The notes under the pieces were generated by a model. The model did no database searches. It saw only the letters and a program-made list of their open reading frames with translations, and was not told where the DNA came from. Source: Neisseriaceae bacterium (GTDB taxonomy: Bacteria > Pseudomonadota > Gammaproteobacteria > Burkholderiales > Neisseriaceae). Taken from it: DNA of 7,018 nucleotides. The translations under genes and the position numbers were made by a program. How positions within the stretch are numbered: position 1 is the stretch's first letter; each line of letters begins with the position of its first letter. The DNA is taken from assembly GCA_030151665.1 (NCBI GenBank), contig JASLDB010000316.1, positions 1 to 7,018 of the forward strand. Direction: 5' to 3'. Positions 1 through 5,336 of the stretch are shown here, piece by piece.

Positions 1-812
1 TAACGGTAATCATGTGCATCTTCTTTAGAGCGCATCGCACGGGTTTCACCATTATCAGGATCAAACAACCGTGTTTGTTGAATCACTTTACCGCCATCTT
101 CAATCAATTCAATTTGACGCTCAATTTCGTAATTAATCGCTTGCTCTAAAAAGCGGAATGAATTCAAGTTTTTGATTTCACAACGCGTACCAAACTCTTC
201 TTGTCCAACAGGGCGAACGGAAACATTGGCATCAATTCGGAAAGAGCCTTCTGCCATATTGCCATCACAAATGTCTAACCAAGTCACCAACGAATGCAAT
301 GCTTTGGCATAAGCCACCGCTTCAGCAGCAGAGCGCATTTCAGGCTCTGAAACCACTTCCAACAATGGCGTACCAGCGCGATTTAAATCAATACCGGTCA
401 TCCCTGCCATGCCTTCATGCACAGACTTACCAGCATCTTCTTCCATGTGTGCACGGGTCACATTAATGGTACGAACCACATCACCTACCACAATATCCAA
501 TTGACCATGCTCAACAATGGGCTTGTCCATCTGGCTAATTTGGTAGCCTTTTGGCAAATCAGGGTAAAAGTAGTTTTTGCGGTCAAAAACGTTTTTTTGA
601 TTGATCGTAAAATTCATTGCCAAGCCTAATTTGATGGCTTTTTCAATGACCGATTTATTCATTACTGGCAATACACCTGGCATCGCCAGCTCAACTAAAC
701 TAGCATGTGAGTTTGGCACAGCACCAAATGCTGCTGATGTACCACTGAAAATTTTAGAGGCGGTATTGAGTTGAACATGCACCTCAAGACCAATAACGGT
801 TTCCCAATTCAT
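1..812 (-). CDS. gatB: Aspartyl/glutamyl-tRNA amidotransferase subunit B (partial, N-terminal 270 residues)
   Basis: GatB is the subunit of the cytoplasmic GatCAB amidotransferase that binds the misacylated tRNA and activates the side-chain carboxylate of Glu-tRNA(Gln) or Asp-tRNA(Asn) with ATP, before amidation with ammonia supplied by GatA. My translation from the minus strand begins MNWETVIGLEVHVQL. It contains the family blocks NYFYPDLPKGYQISQ (residues 80-94), RAHMEEDAGKS (120-130), GIDLNRAGTPLLEVVSEPEM (140-159), RIDANVSVRP (192-201) and EIKNLNSFRF (212-221). It stays open to the window edge, ending KEDAHDYR. The family is about 475 residues, so roughly the C-terminal 200, including the tail domain, lie outside. 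The ATG is well supported: AGGAAG sits 7 nt upstream and the family N-terminus aligns there. It is the third gene of gatC-gatA-gatB, 44 bp after gatA. No truncation or frameshift is visible. Identification is very secure. Confidence 0.97.
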   Translation of the reverse strand, partial: MNWETVIGLEVHVQLNTASKIFSGTSAAFGAVPNSHASLVELAMPGVLPVMNKSVIEKAIKLGLAMNFTINQKNVFDRKNYFYPDLPKGYQISQMDKPIVEHGQLDIVVGDVVRTINVTRAHMEEDAGKSVHEGMAGMTGIDLNRAGTPLLEVVSEPEMRSAAEAVAYAKALHSLVTWLDICDGNMAEGSFRIDANVSVRPVGQEEFGTRCEIKNLNSFRFLEQAINYEIERQIELIEDGGKVIQQTRLFDPDNGETRAMRSKEDAHDYR

Positions 813-819
813 GCTTGGA

Positions 820-825
820 CTTCCT
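820..825 (-). promoter_or_regulatory. Ribosome binding site of gatB
   Basis: On the minus strand AGGAAG lies 7 nt upstream of the gatB ATG (812-810). This good Shine-Dalgarno match fixes the gatB start, and it suggests independent re-initiation after the gatA stop codon rather than overlap-driven coupling. Confidence 0.75.
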
Positions 826-836
826 ATGTCTTTAAT

Positions 837-849
837 TTTAAATAATGAT
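837..849 (-). repeat. 13-bp direct repeat copy in the gatA-gatB gap
   Basis: The minus-strand 13-mer ATCATTATTTAAA lies just after the gatA stop codon and upstream of the gatB ribosome binding site. An identical copy in the same orientation is found at 2364-2376, at the gatC stop and in the gatC-gatA gap. No function is known to me. Confidence 0.6.
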
Positions 850-856
850 GCGTGGC

Positions 857-2302
857 TTACAATGGTGTTTTCGTATGCCAGTCACTGTTTAATTGGATTT
901 GATGCGCGACATTCAATAATTTGGCTTCCGCAAAATAATCCCCAATCAATTGAACACCAACAGGCAAACCATTGGCAGCAAAGCCCGCTGGCAAGCTCAT
1001 TGCTGGCAAACCAGCCAAGTTAGCGCTTGTGGTGTAAACATCGCTTAAATACATTTGTACTGGATCCGTACTTTCACCAATTTTGGGTGCAGCAGTTGGT
1101 GCCACTGGACCTAAAATCACGTCACATACTGAGAATGCTGCTTGGAAATCCTCTGCCACCAAACGGCGTAATTTTTGTGCTTTTAAATAATAAGCATCGT
1201 AATAACCATGAGATAAAACATAAGCACCCATCATGATTCGGCGTTTAACCTCTTCACCAAAACCTTCTGAACGGCTTTTGCGATACATTTCATCCAAACC
1301 ATCATAGTGTTCTGTGCGATAACCATAACGAACACCATCAAAGCGCGACAAGTTGGTACTGGCCTCAGCCGATGCCAATACATAATAGGCTGGAATGGTT
1401 AATTCTGTTTTTGGCAAAGAAACATCCATCATTTGCGCACCCAGTGCTTTTAAAGTATTGACCACATTGTCGATACTCTGACTCACATCAGCATCCAATC
1501 CTTGGGCAAAATATTCTTTTGGCAAGCCTACTTTTAAACCCGCTAATGGTTTATTCAAATCGCGAGTATAGTCTTCCACATCACGTTCTAAACTGGTCGA
1601 GTCTTTTTCATCAAAACCCACCATTGCATTTAATAATAAAGCACAATCTTCTGCTGTTTGTGCCATTGGACCGGCTTGGTCAAAGCTAGACGCATAAGCA
1701 ATCATACCAAAACGAGATACCGTACCATACGTTGGCTTTAAGCCTGTAATGCCACAATGAGAAGCCGGTTGGCGAATAGAACCCCCCGTATCACTGCCCA
1801 ATGCTGCAGGGCTTAACCGCGCCGCAATTACCGCAGCAGAACCACCCGATGAGCCACCAGGCACATGATTAACATTCCAAGGGTTGAATGTTGCGCCATC
1901 AATAGAGCTTTCGGTTGTCGAACCCATGGCAAATTCATCCATATTGGTTCGACCCAAAGTCACCATACCAGCTTGTTCTAATTTTTTTACCACTGTTGCG
2001 GTATAAGGCGAAATAAAATTGTCTAGCATTTTAGAAGAACAAGCACTGCGCCAGCCTTCATGGCAAAACAAATCTTTAACCGCCAAAGGAACACCTGTTA
2101 ATGGCGTTGCTTGGCCATTAAGTAATAAAGCATCGGCATTTTTTGCACTTAATAAGGTTTTTTCAGCATTGAGTTGAATAAAACCATTGGTTTTCTCATT
2201 ATTTTGCGAAATGACTGACAAGTACTCTTGCGCCAATTCAGTCGCTGATATGTCTTTTTTATGCAGCATGTCACTGCATGTTTTTACAGTTAAATTTTTC
2301 AT
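857..2302 (-). CDS. gatA: Aspartyl/glutamyl-tRNA amidotransferase subunit A (glutaminase/amidase subunit)
   Basis: GatA hydrolyses glutamine and supplies the ammonia that GatB uses to convert Glu-tRNA(Gln) or Asp-tRNA(Asn) to the amidated forms. It belongs to the amidase-signature family. Numbering from the ATG at 2302 (481 residues, normal length), the Ser-cisSer-Lys triad is K76 in VPLAVKDLF, S151 in PGGSSGGSAA and S175 in SDTGGSIRQP. GRTNMDEFAMGS (117-128) and YLKAQKLRR in the C-terminal half are also typical. An alternative TTG start at 2308 would add two residues. I prefer the ATG because its N-terminus (MKNLTVK) aligns in length with Neisseria GatA as I remember it. No strong Shine-Dalgarno precedes either start; only AAGAAT-like purines are visible. 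It lies between gatC (73-bp gap) and gatB (44-bp gap) and is presumably co-transcribed with them. All catalytic residues are present, so it should be active. Confidence 0.98.
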   Translation of the reverse strand: MKNLTVKTCSDMLHKKDISATELAQEYLSVISQNNEKTNGFIQLNAEKTLLSAKNADALLLNGQATPLTGVPLAVKDLFCHEGWRSACSSKMLDNFISPYTATVVKKLEQAGMVTLGRTNMDEFAMGSTTESSIDGATFNPWNVNHVPGGSSGGSAAVIAARLSPAALGSDTGGSIRQPASHCGITGLKPTYGTVSRFGMIAYASSFDQAGPMAQTAEDCALLLNAMVGFDEKDSTSLERDVEDYTRDLNKPLAGLKVGLPKEYFAQGLDADVSQSIDNVVNTLKALGAQMMDVSLPKTELTIPAYYVLASAEASTNLSRFDGVRYGYRTEHYDGLDEMYRKSRSEGFGEEVKRRIMMGAYVLSHGYYDAYYLKAQKLRRLVAEDFQAAFSVCDVILGPVAPTAAPKIGESTDPVQMYLSDVYTTSANLAGLPAMSLPAGFAANGLPVGVQLIGDYFAEAKLLNVAHQIQLNSDWHTKTPL

Positions 2303-2363
2303 ATACAAAATATTCTTATATCATGTGGCAATAATGCCTAAATTATCCAAATAACAATGACTA

Positions 2364-2376
2364 TTTAAATAATGAT
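2364..2376 (-). repeat. 13-bp direct repeat copy at the gatC-gatA junction
   Basis: This is the second copy of the minus-strand 13-mer ATCATTATTTAAA, starting on the last base of the gatC stop codon. It matches 837-849 exactly, and the match ends at its two boundaries. It overlaps a 10-bp AT-only palindrome, TATTTAAATA (2362-2371). Confidence 0.6.
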
Positions 2377-2663
2377 TATTCAATAACCTTGGGAACCAAG
2401 TACAAATCGTCTGAAACAGCGGGGGCGATTTGTTGGTAATACTCATGCTGATCCACTTCGGTAATGGCATCTTCACGCAAACGCAAAGCCAACTCATGCG
2501 GATGACTCATCGGTTCAACACCATCAGTGTTTAAGGCTTGCATTTTCTCAACCATGGTAAAAATATTATTTAAATCAGCCATTGTTTGGCTCATTTCGTC
2601 ATCCGTTAGGGATAAGCGAGAAAGTTTGGCTAATTTCTCAATGTCATTTTTTGTTAAAGCCAT
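2376..2663 (-). CDS. gatC: Aspartyl/glutamyl-tRNA amidotransferase subunit C
   Basis: GatC is the small subunit that wraps between GatA and GatB and stabilises the amidotransferase complex in the cytoplasm. The 95-residue product has the family's usual length. It shows the N-terminal helix block IEKLAKLSRLSLTDDE (residues 8-23), the central block LNNIFTMVEKMQALNTDGVEP (31-51) and the conserved loop with RLREDAITE before the tail SDDLYLVPKVIE. The ATG is supported by GAGG ending 7 nt upstream, the intervening bases all being A. It is the first gene of the gatCAB operon and is transcribed away from mreB. The likely promoter is the TATAAT at 2753-2758, giving a leader of about 80 nt. GatC has no catalytic residues. 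Identification is secure from sequence and context together. Confidence 0.97.
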   Translation of the reverse strand: MALTKNDIEKLAKLSRLSLTDDEMSQTMADLNNIFTMVEKMQALNTDGVEPMSHPHELALRLREDAITEVDQHEYYQQIAPAVSDDLYLVPKVIE

Positions 2664-2668
2664 TTTTT

Positions 2669-2674
2669 TTCCTC
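2669..2674 (-). promoter_or_regulatory. Ribosome binding site of gatC
   Basis: On the minus strand GAGGAA precedes the gatC ATG (2663-2661). The bases between GAGG and the ATG are all A, forming an A8 run when the A of the ATG is counted. Spacing from GAGG to the start is 7 nt, close to ideal. Confidence 0.75.
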
Positions 2675-2719
2675 AAAAATTGGTTAGCAAATACGATAAT
2701 CTAAGGTATCATACTGCGT

Positions 2720-2753
2720 TTCTGTGACAAAATGCCTGTTTCATGGCACAGAA
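2720..2753. repeat. 7-bp perfect inverted repeat near the gatC promoter
   Basis: TTCTGTG (2720-2726) is matched by its reverse complement CACAGAA (2747-2753) across a 20-bp spacer. A second, overlapping pair TGCC (2733-2736) / GGCA (2745-2748) lies inside. The right arm touches the predicted gatC -10 box (2753-2758), and the span covers the predicted gatC transcription start. It could be an operator or a leader hairpin, or chance; it lacks a strong stem followed by a T-run, so it does not look like a terminator. Confidence 0.4.
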
Positions 2754-2779
2754 TTATAACTTATTTCAGGCAAGAACAA
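2753..2779 (-). promoter_or_regulatory. Probable sigma-70 promoter for gatCAB
   Basis: A perfect minus-strand TATAAT occupies 2758-2753. The best -35 candidate is TTGTTC (2779-2774), with a short 15-bp spacer and only a partial match to TTGACA. Transcription would start near 2746, leaving a leader of about 80 nt before gatC. The -10 box is convincing; the -35 is weak, so an activator or a moderate basal level is possible. Confidence 0.5.
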
Positions 2780-2804
2780 TATGCGATTGTGCCTTTGTTT
2801 GGTT

Positions 2805-2832
2805 TTGACTGTTATCATGCAAAAACCATAAG
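2805..2832 (+). promoter_or_regulatory. Probable sigma-70 promoter for mreBCD-pbp2
   Basis: TTGACT (2805-2810, 5 of 6 to TTGACA) is followed after 16 bp by CATAAG (2827-2832, 4 of 6 to TATAAT). The start would fall near 2839, about 55 nt before mreB. An alternative -10, TATCAT (2813-2818), has no well-placed -35. This is the best plus-strand promoter I see in the divergent region. Confidence 0.5.
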
Positions 2833-2833
2833 A

Positions 2834-2843
2834 CTGCTAGCAG
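2834..2843. repeat. 10-bp perfect palindrome at the predicted mreB transcription start
   Basis: CTGCTAGCAG equals its own reverse complement. It begins 1 nt after the predicted -10 box of the mreB promoter and covers the predicted start point, which is where a repressor would be expected to bind. The symmetry does not extend beyond 10 bp, so chance is possible. Confidence 0.35.
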
Positions 2844-2884
2844 CATTTTTTAAGCTAATTTACAAATAACCTCAAAAATACATT

Positions 2885-2890
2885 AGGAAA
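2885..2890 (+). promoter_or_regulatory. Ribosome binding site of mreB
   Basis: AGGAAA lies just upstream of the mreB ATG at 2895, with 6 nt between AGGA and the start. It supports MFRFLTRYFS as the true N-terminus. Confidence 0.75.
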
Positions 2891-2894
2891 ACAG

Positions 2895-3935
2895 ATGTTT
2901 CGCTTTTTAACACGTTATTTCTCAAACGACTTAGCCATTGACTTGGGCACGGCCAATACAGTAATTTGCAGCAAAGGCAAGGACATCGTACTGGATGAAC
3001 CTTCTGTTGTTGCCATCCAAAACGACCCCAATGGCAATAAAACCGCGATTTTAGCAGTCGGCACTGAAGCCAAAAAAATGCTAGGACGTACACCAGGCTC
3101 TATTCAAGCCATTCGCCCAATGAAAGATGGTGTGATTGCAGACTTTAATGTCACGGAAAAAATGTTAAAGTCTTTCATTAAGCAAGTGACCAATAGTCGT
3201 TTTGCTGCTTCTCCTCGCATCGTGATTTGTGTTCCTTGTGGCTCAACCCAAGTAGAACGCAAAGCCATTCGTGATTCAGCCTTAGCAGCAGGTGCCTCTT
3301 CAGTTAATTTGATTGAAGAACCCATGGCAGCCGCTATTGGTGCAGGTTTGCCTATCGAAGAACCCATGGGTTCTATGGTTGTTGATATTGGTGGTGGCAC
3401 CACAGAAGTGGGCGTTATTTCATTGAGCGGCTTGGTTTATTCTCATTCAATCCGTGTAGGTGGTGATGCATTTGATGAAGGCATTATCAATTATGTTCGC
3501 CGCAACTACGGTATGTTAATTGGCGAAGCCACAGCAGAAGAAATCAAAAAAGCCATTGGCACTGCATTTCCAGGCGCTGAAGTTCACGAAATTGAGGTTA
3601 AAGGTCGCAACTTAGCAGAAGGCATCCCACGCTCTTTCACCATTACATCTAATGAAGTTTTAGAAGCTTTGACTGAACCATTGAATCAAATTGTTCAAGC
3701 AGTTAAAAACGCTTTGGAACAAACCCCTCCAGAGTTGGGTGCTGACATCGCAGACCGTGGTTTAGTGTTAACAGGTGGTGGCGCACTACTCCGTGATTTA
3801 GACCGTCTATTAGCAGAAGAAACTGGCTTGCCTGTTATGATTGCTGATGAGCCATTAACTTGCGTTGCGCGTGGCTCAGGTCGTGCTTTGGATATGATTG
3901 GCAAATTAAATTCTATCTTCGTTCCAAATCCATAA
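2895..3935 (+). CDS. mreB: Rod shape-determining protein MreB (actin-like ATPase)
   Basis: MreB polymerises on ATP into short antiparallel filaments under the inner membrane and orients the elongasome that inserts lateral peptidoglycan. The 346-residue product has normal family length and all actin-fold motifs: phosphate-1 loop AIDLGTANT (14-22), the catalytic-glutamate segment LIEEPMAAAIGAG (139-151, probable catalytic E141), phosphate-2 DIGGGTTEV (164-172) and adenosine-binding LTGGGALLRDLD (292-303). The N-terminal MFRFLTRYF resembles the amphipathic membrane-anchoring helix of proteobacterial MreB. The start has a good ribosome binding site (AGGA, 6 nt away). It is the first gene of mreB-mreC-mreD-pbp2. 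One oddity: residues 154-158 read IEEPM, duplicating 140-144, where other MreBs that I recall have V-(S/T)-E-(A/P)-T. Identification is certain. Confidence 0.99.
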   Translation: MFRFLTRYFSNDLAIDLGTANTVICSKGKDIVLDEPSVVAIQNDPNGNKTAILAVGTEAKKMLGRTPGSIQAIRPMKDGVIADFNVTEKMLKSFIKQVTNSRFAASPRIVICVPCGSTQVERKAIRDSALAAGASSVNLIEEPMAAAIGAGLPIEEPMGSMVVDIGGGTTEVGVISLSGLVYSHSIRVGGDAFDEGIINYVRRNYGMLIGEATAEEIKKAIGTAFPGAEVHEIEVKGRNLAEGIPRSFTITSNEVLEALTEPLNQIVQAVKNALEQTPPELGADIADRGLVLTGGGALLRDLDRLLAEETGLPVMIADEPLTCVARGSGRALDMIGKLNSIFVPNP

Positions 3936-3966
3936 CACAACTATCTTTATGTAGGTTTGCTAGACC

Positions 3967-4839
3967 ATGGCAGAACAATTTTTGGACTTCACCCACAAAC
4001 ACATGAAACCAGCCACCAAGCTGGTTTGCTTGTGCAGTGTGGCGGTTGCCTTATTGGTAATGGATAATCGCTTAAGTGTGATTAGCCAACTTAAAAACAC
4101 TGTGCGTGAAGCACTTTACCCCATGCAATGGATGGCCAATCAACCTGTTGTTTGGTATGACAATATTAATTTATACATTACCAACCAAGTGCAACTCAAG
4201 ACACAGAATGAAATTTTAGTTCAAGAAAATCTAAAATTACAAGCTGATGCCAACGACCGTGCTGGTTTGCTATTGGAATTAAATGAAATCAAAGCACTTA
4301 ACCAAATTAAATTGGAAGAGCGCCAAGATGGCATCATGGCAGAAATTATTGCCGTAGGACAAGATCCTTTGGCTGGGAAATTTTTCATTAACAAAGGTAG
4401 CCATGCAGGCCTTAAACTTGGTCAAGCGGTTGTTGATCAAGAAGGCTTAATTGGACAAATTGTGAGTTTGCAAAAATACACAGCTGAAGTGATTGTGCCT
4501 ACACACAATAAAGCAGTCATTCCTGTCATGAATACACGAACTGGTGTTAGAACATTATTGTATGGCAATTCACAAGGTTTAGAATTACGCTACATGCCCA
4601 ATGATGCCGACTTAAAACCCAATGATGTGATGGTGACATCGGGATTGGATGATGTCTATCCAGCAGGTATTCCAGTGGCCAAAGTTGCTGCAGCCAAACA
4701 CAGCGTTGGTTCACCCTACTACAAAGCAGAAACCGTACCAGTGGCGAAGATTGATAAAACCAGTTTCGTTTTGGTCTTACCATTAACACCCAAAAGTCTT
4801 GATATGCCTACGGGACAACTAGAAGAAACCACAAAATGA
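3967..4839 (+). CDS. mreC: Rod shape-determining protein MreC
   Basis: MreC is a bitopic inner-membrane protein whose periplasmic part scaffolds the elongasome and activates PBP2. The 290-residue product has a short cytoplasmic N-terminus, one membrane segment (about residues 17-32), a probable coiled coil (about 69-115, rich in Gln, Glu, Leu and Asn) and the double beta-barrel domain. Family blocks in that domain are DPLAGKFFINKG (133-144), VVDQEGLIGQIV (155-166) and TSGLDDVYPAGIPVAKV (224-240). Length is ordinary. The ATG follows mreB by 31 bp. AGG lies 11 nt upstream of the ATG, a weak and distant Shine-Dalgarno, but the short segment before the membrane helix fits the family. The stop codon overlaps the mreD start. 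Identification is secure. Confidence 0.97.
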   Translation: MAEQFLDFTHKHMKPATKLVCLCSVAVALLVMDNRLSVISQLKNTVREALYPMQWMANQPVVWYDNINLYITNQVQLKTQNEILVQENLKLQADANDRAGLLLELNEIKALNQIKLEERQDGIMAEIIAVGQDPLAGKFFINKGSHAGLKLGQAVVDQEGLIGQIVSLQKYTAEVIVPTHNKAVIPVMNTRTGVRTLLYGNSQGLELRYMPNDADLKPNDVMVTSGLDDVYPAGIPVAKVAAAKHSVGSPYYKAETVPVAKIDKTSFVLVLPLTPKSLDMPTGQLEETTK

Positions 4840-5333
4840 ATAATTTGGACGATTTTGTCGGCAATGTATCCCGTAGATTTATTCTCATGAGTTTTATCAT
4901 TGCATTGCTTGTTGACTTAATTCCTTTACCTGATGCCGATTTTTTTTGGGTGCCCAAATTAAGTGCTTTGGTTTTGGTTTTTTGGCTCATAAACAAGCCT
5001 CGAATGGTTGGCTTGGGGTGTGCATTCGCCCTTGGTTTAATCTTGGATGTGGGCTTAAATGCCCCATTGGGACAATATGCCCTCGCTTATAGTCTCACAA
5101 GCTACATTGTTATGCGCCAACAAAAACAAATTACCTATTATAGTTATGGCACACAATCCTTGGTAATTTTTGGTGCCATTGTTGGCATACAAGCAATTAT
5201 CAGCATAGTGCGTCTATTTTATTACCACCAATTTATTGGTTGGGCACCCTTTTTTGCAGCGTTTATTGCAGCATTGATTTGGCCTATCTTTAATAAACTA
5301 ATGGTTTTCATCATTCAATTCAAACGCGCTTAA
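4836..5333 (+). CDS. mreD: Rod shape-determining protein MreD
   Basis: MreD is the small polytopic inner-membrane component of the elongasome, acting with MreC to control PBP2 and filament organisation. The 165-residue product is typical in length and very hydrophobic, with about six candidate membrane segments (roughly 15-30, 42-53, 57-75, 80-94, 106-124 and 136-157). The segment GLILDVGLNAPLGQYALAY (67-85) corresponds to the conserved GLxLD-LG-AL region of the family. The ATG overlaps the mreC stop as ATGA, pointing to translational coupling; only a weak AGAAG is seen upstream. It is followed 3 bp later by the PBP2 start. A T8 run at 4940-4947 encodes part of DFFW (35-38). The name rests on topology, that motif and position; low sequence conservation is normal for MreD. 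Confidence 0.94.
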   Translation: MNNLDDFVGNVSRRFILMSFIIALLVDLIPLPDADFFWVPKLSALVLVFWLINKPRMVGLGCAFALGLILDVGLNAPLGQYALAYSLTSYIVMRQQKQITYYSYGTQSLVIFGAIVGIQAIISIVRLFYYHQFIGWAPFFAAFIAALIWPIFNKLMVFIIQFKRA

Positions 5334-5336
5334 AAC

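Noticed and set aside
344..351. TTCAGGCT resembling part of the Kingella-type uptake sequence
   Set aside because: It matches 8 bases only and encodes the conserved GatB block SEPEM.
417..629. Plus-strand open frames across gatB and gatA (417-629, 811-1023, 1027-1236)
   Set aside because: They are opposite the conserved gat genes, have low-complexity or unremarkable products and no ribosome binding site worth reporting.
2316..2324. A two-codon minus-strand ORF (ATG ATA TAA) 20 nt upstream of the gatA ATG
   Set aside because: It has no ribosome binding site and is the kind of short ORF expected by chance in AT-rich spacer DNA, so I do not treat it as a leader peptide.
2362..2371. AT-only palindrome TATTTAAATA in the gatC-gatA gap
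   Set aside because: Such palindromes are common in AT-rich spacers; there is no GC stem and no T-run to suggest a terminator.
2403..2414. CGTCTGAA resembling the Neisseria DNA uptake sequence
   Set aside because: Only 9 of 12 bases match the 12-mer, and the bases are dictated by conserved gatC codons for Val-Ser-Asp.
2527..2727. A 66-codon plus-strand frame across gatC and the divergent spacer
   Set aside because: It is mostly antisense to gatC and shows no family features; its tail only extends into AT-rich promoter DNA.
2723..2728. TGTGAC resembling a CRP half-site
   Set aside because: There is no TCACA partner half at the required spacing.
2671..2879. The 10-mer CCTCAAAAAT at both ends of the divergent spacer (2671-2680 and 2870-2879)
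   Set aside because: The left copy is the complement of the gatC ribosome binding site, while the right copy precedes the mreB site in a different role. Ten bases in AT-rich DNA is weak evidence.
3104..3403. A 99-codon open frame antisense to mreB, and similar ones at 2872-3093 and 3695-3940
   Set aside because: They lie opposite the strongly conserved mreB coding frame, resemble no family I recognise and lack convincing ribosome binding sites. They are by-products of mreB codon composition.
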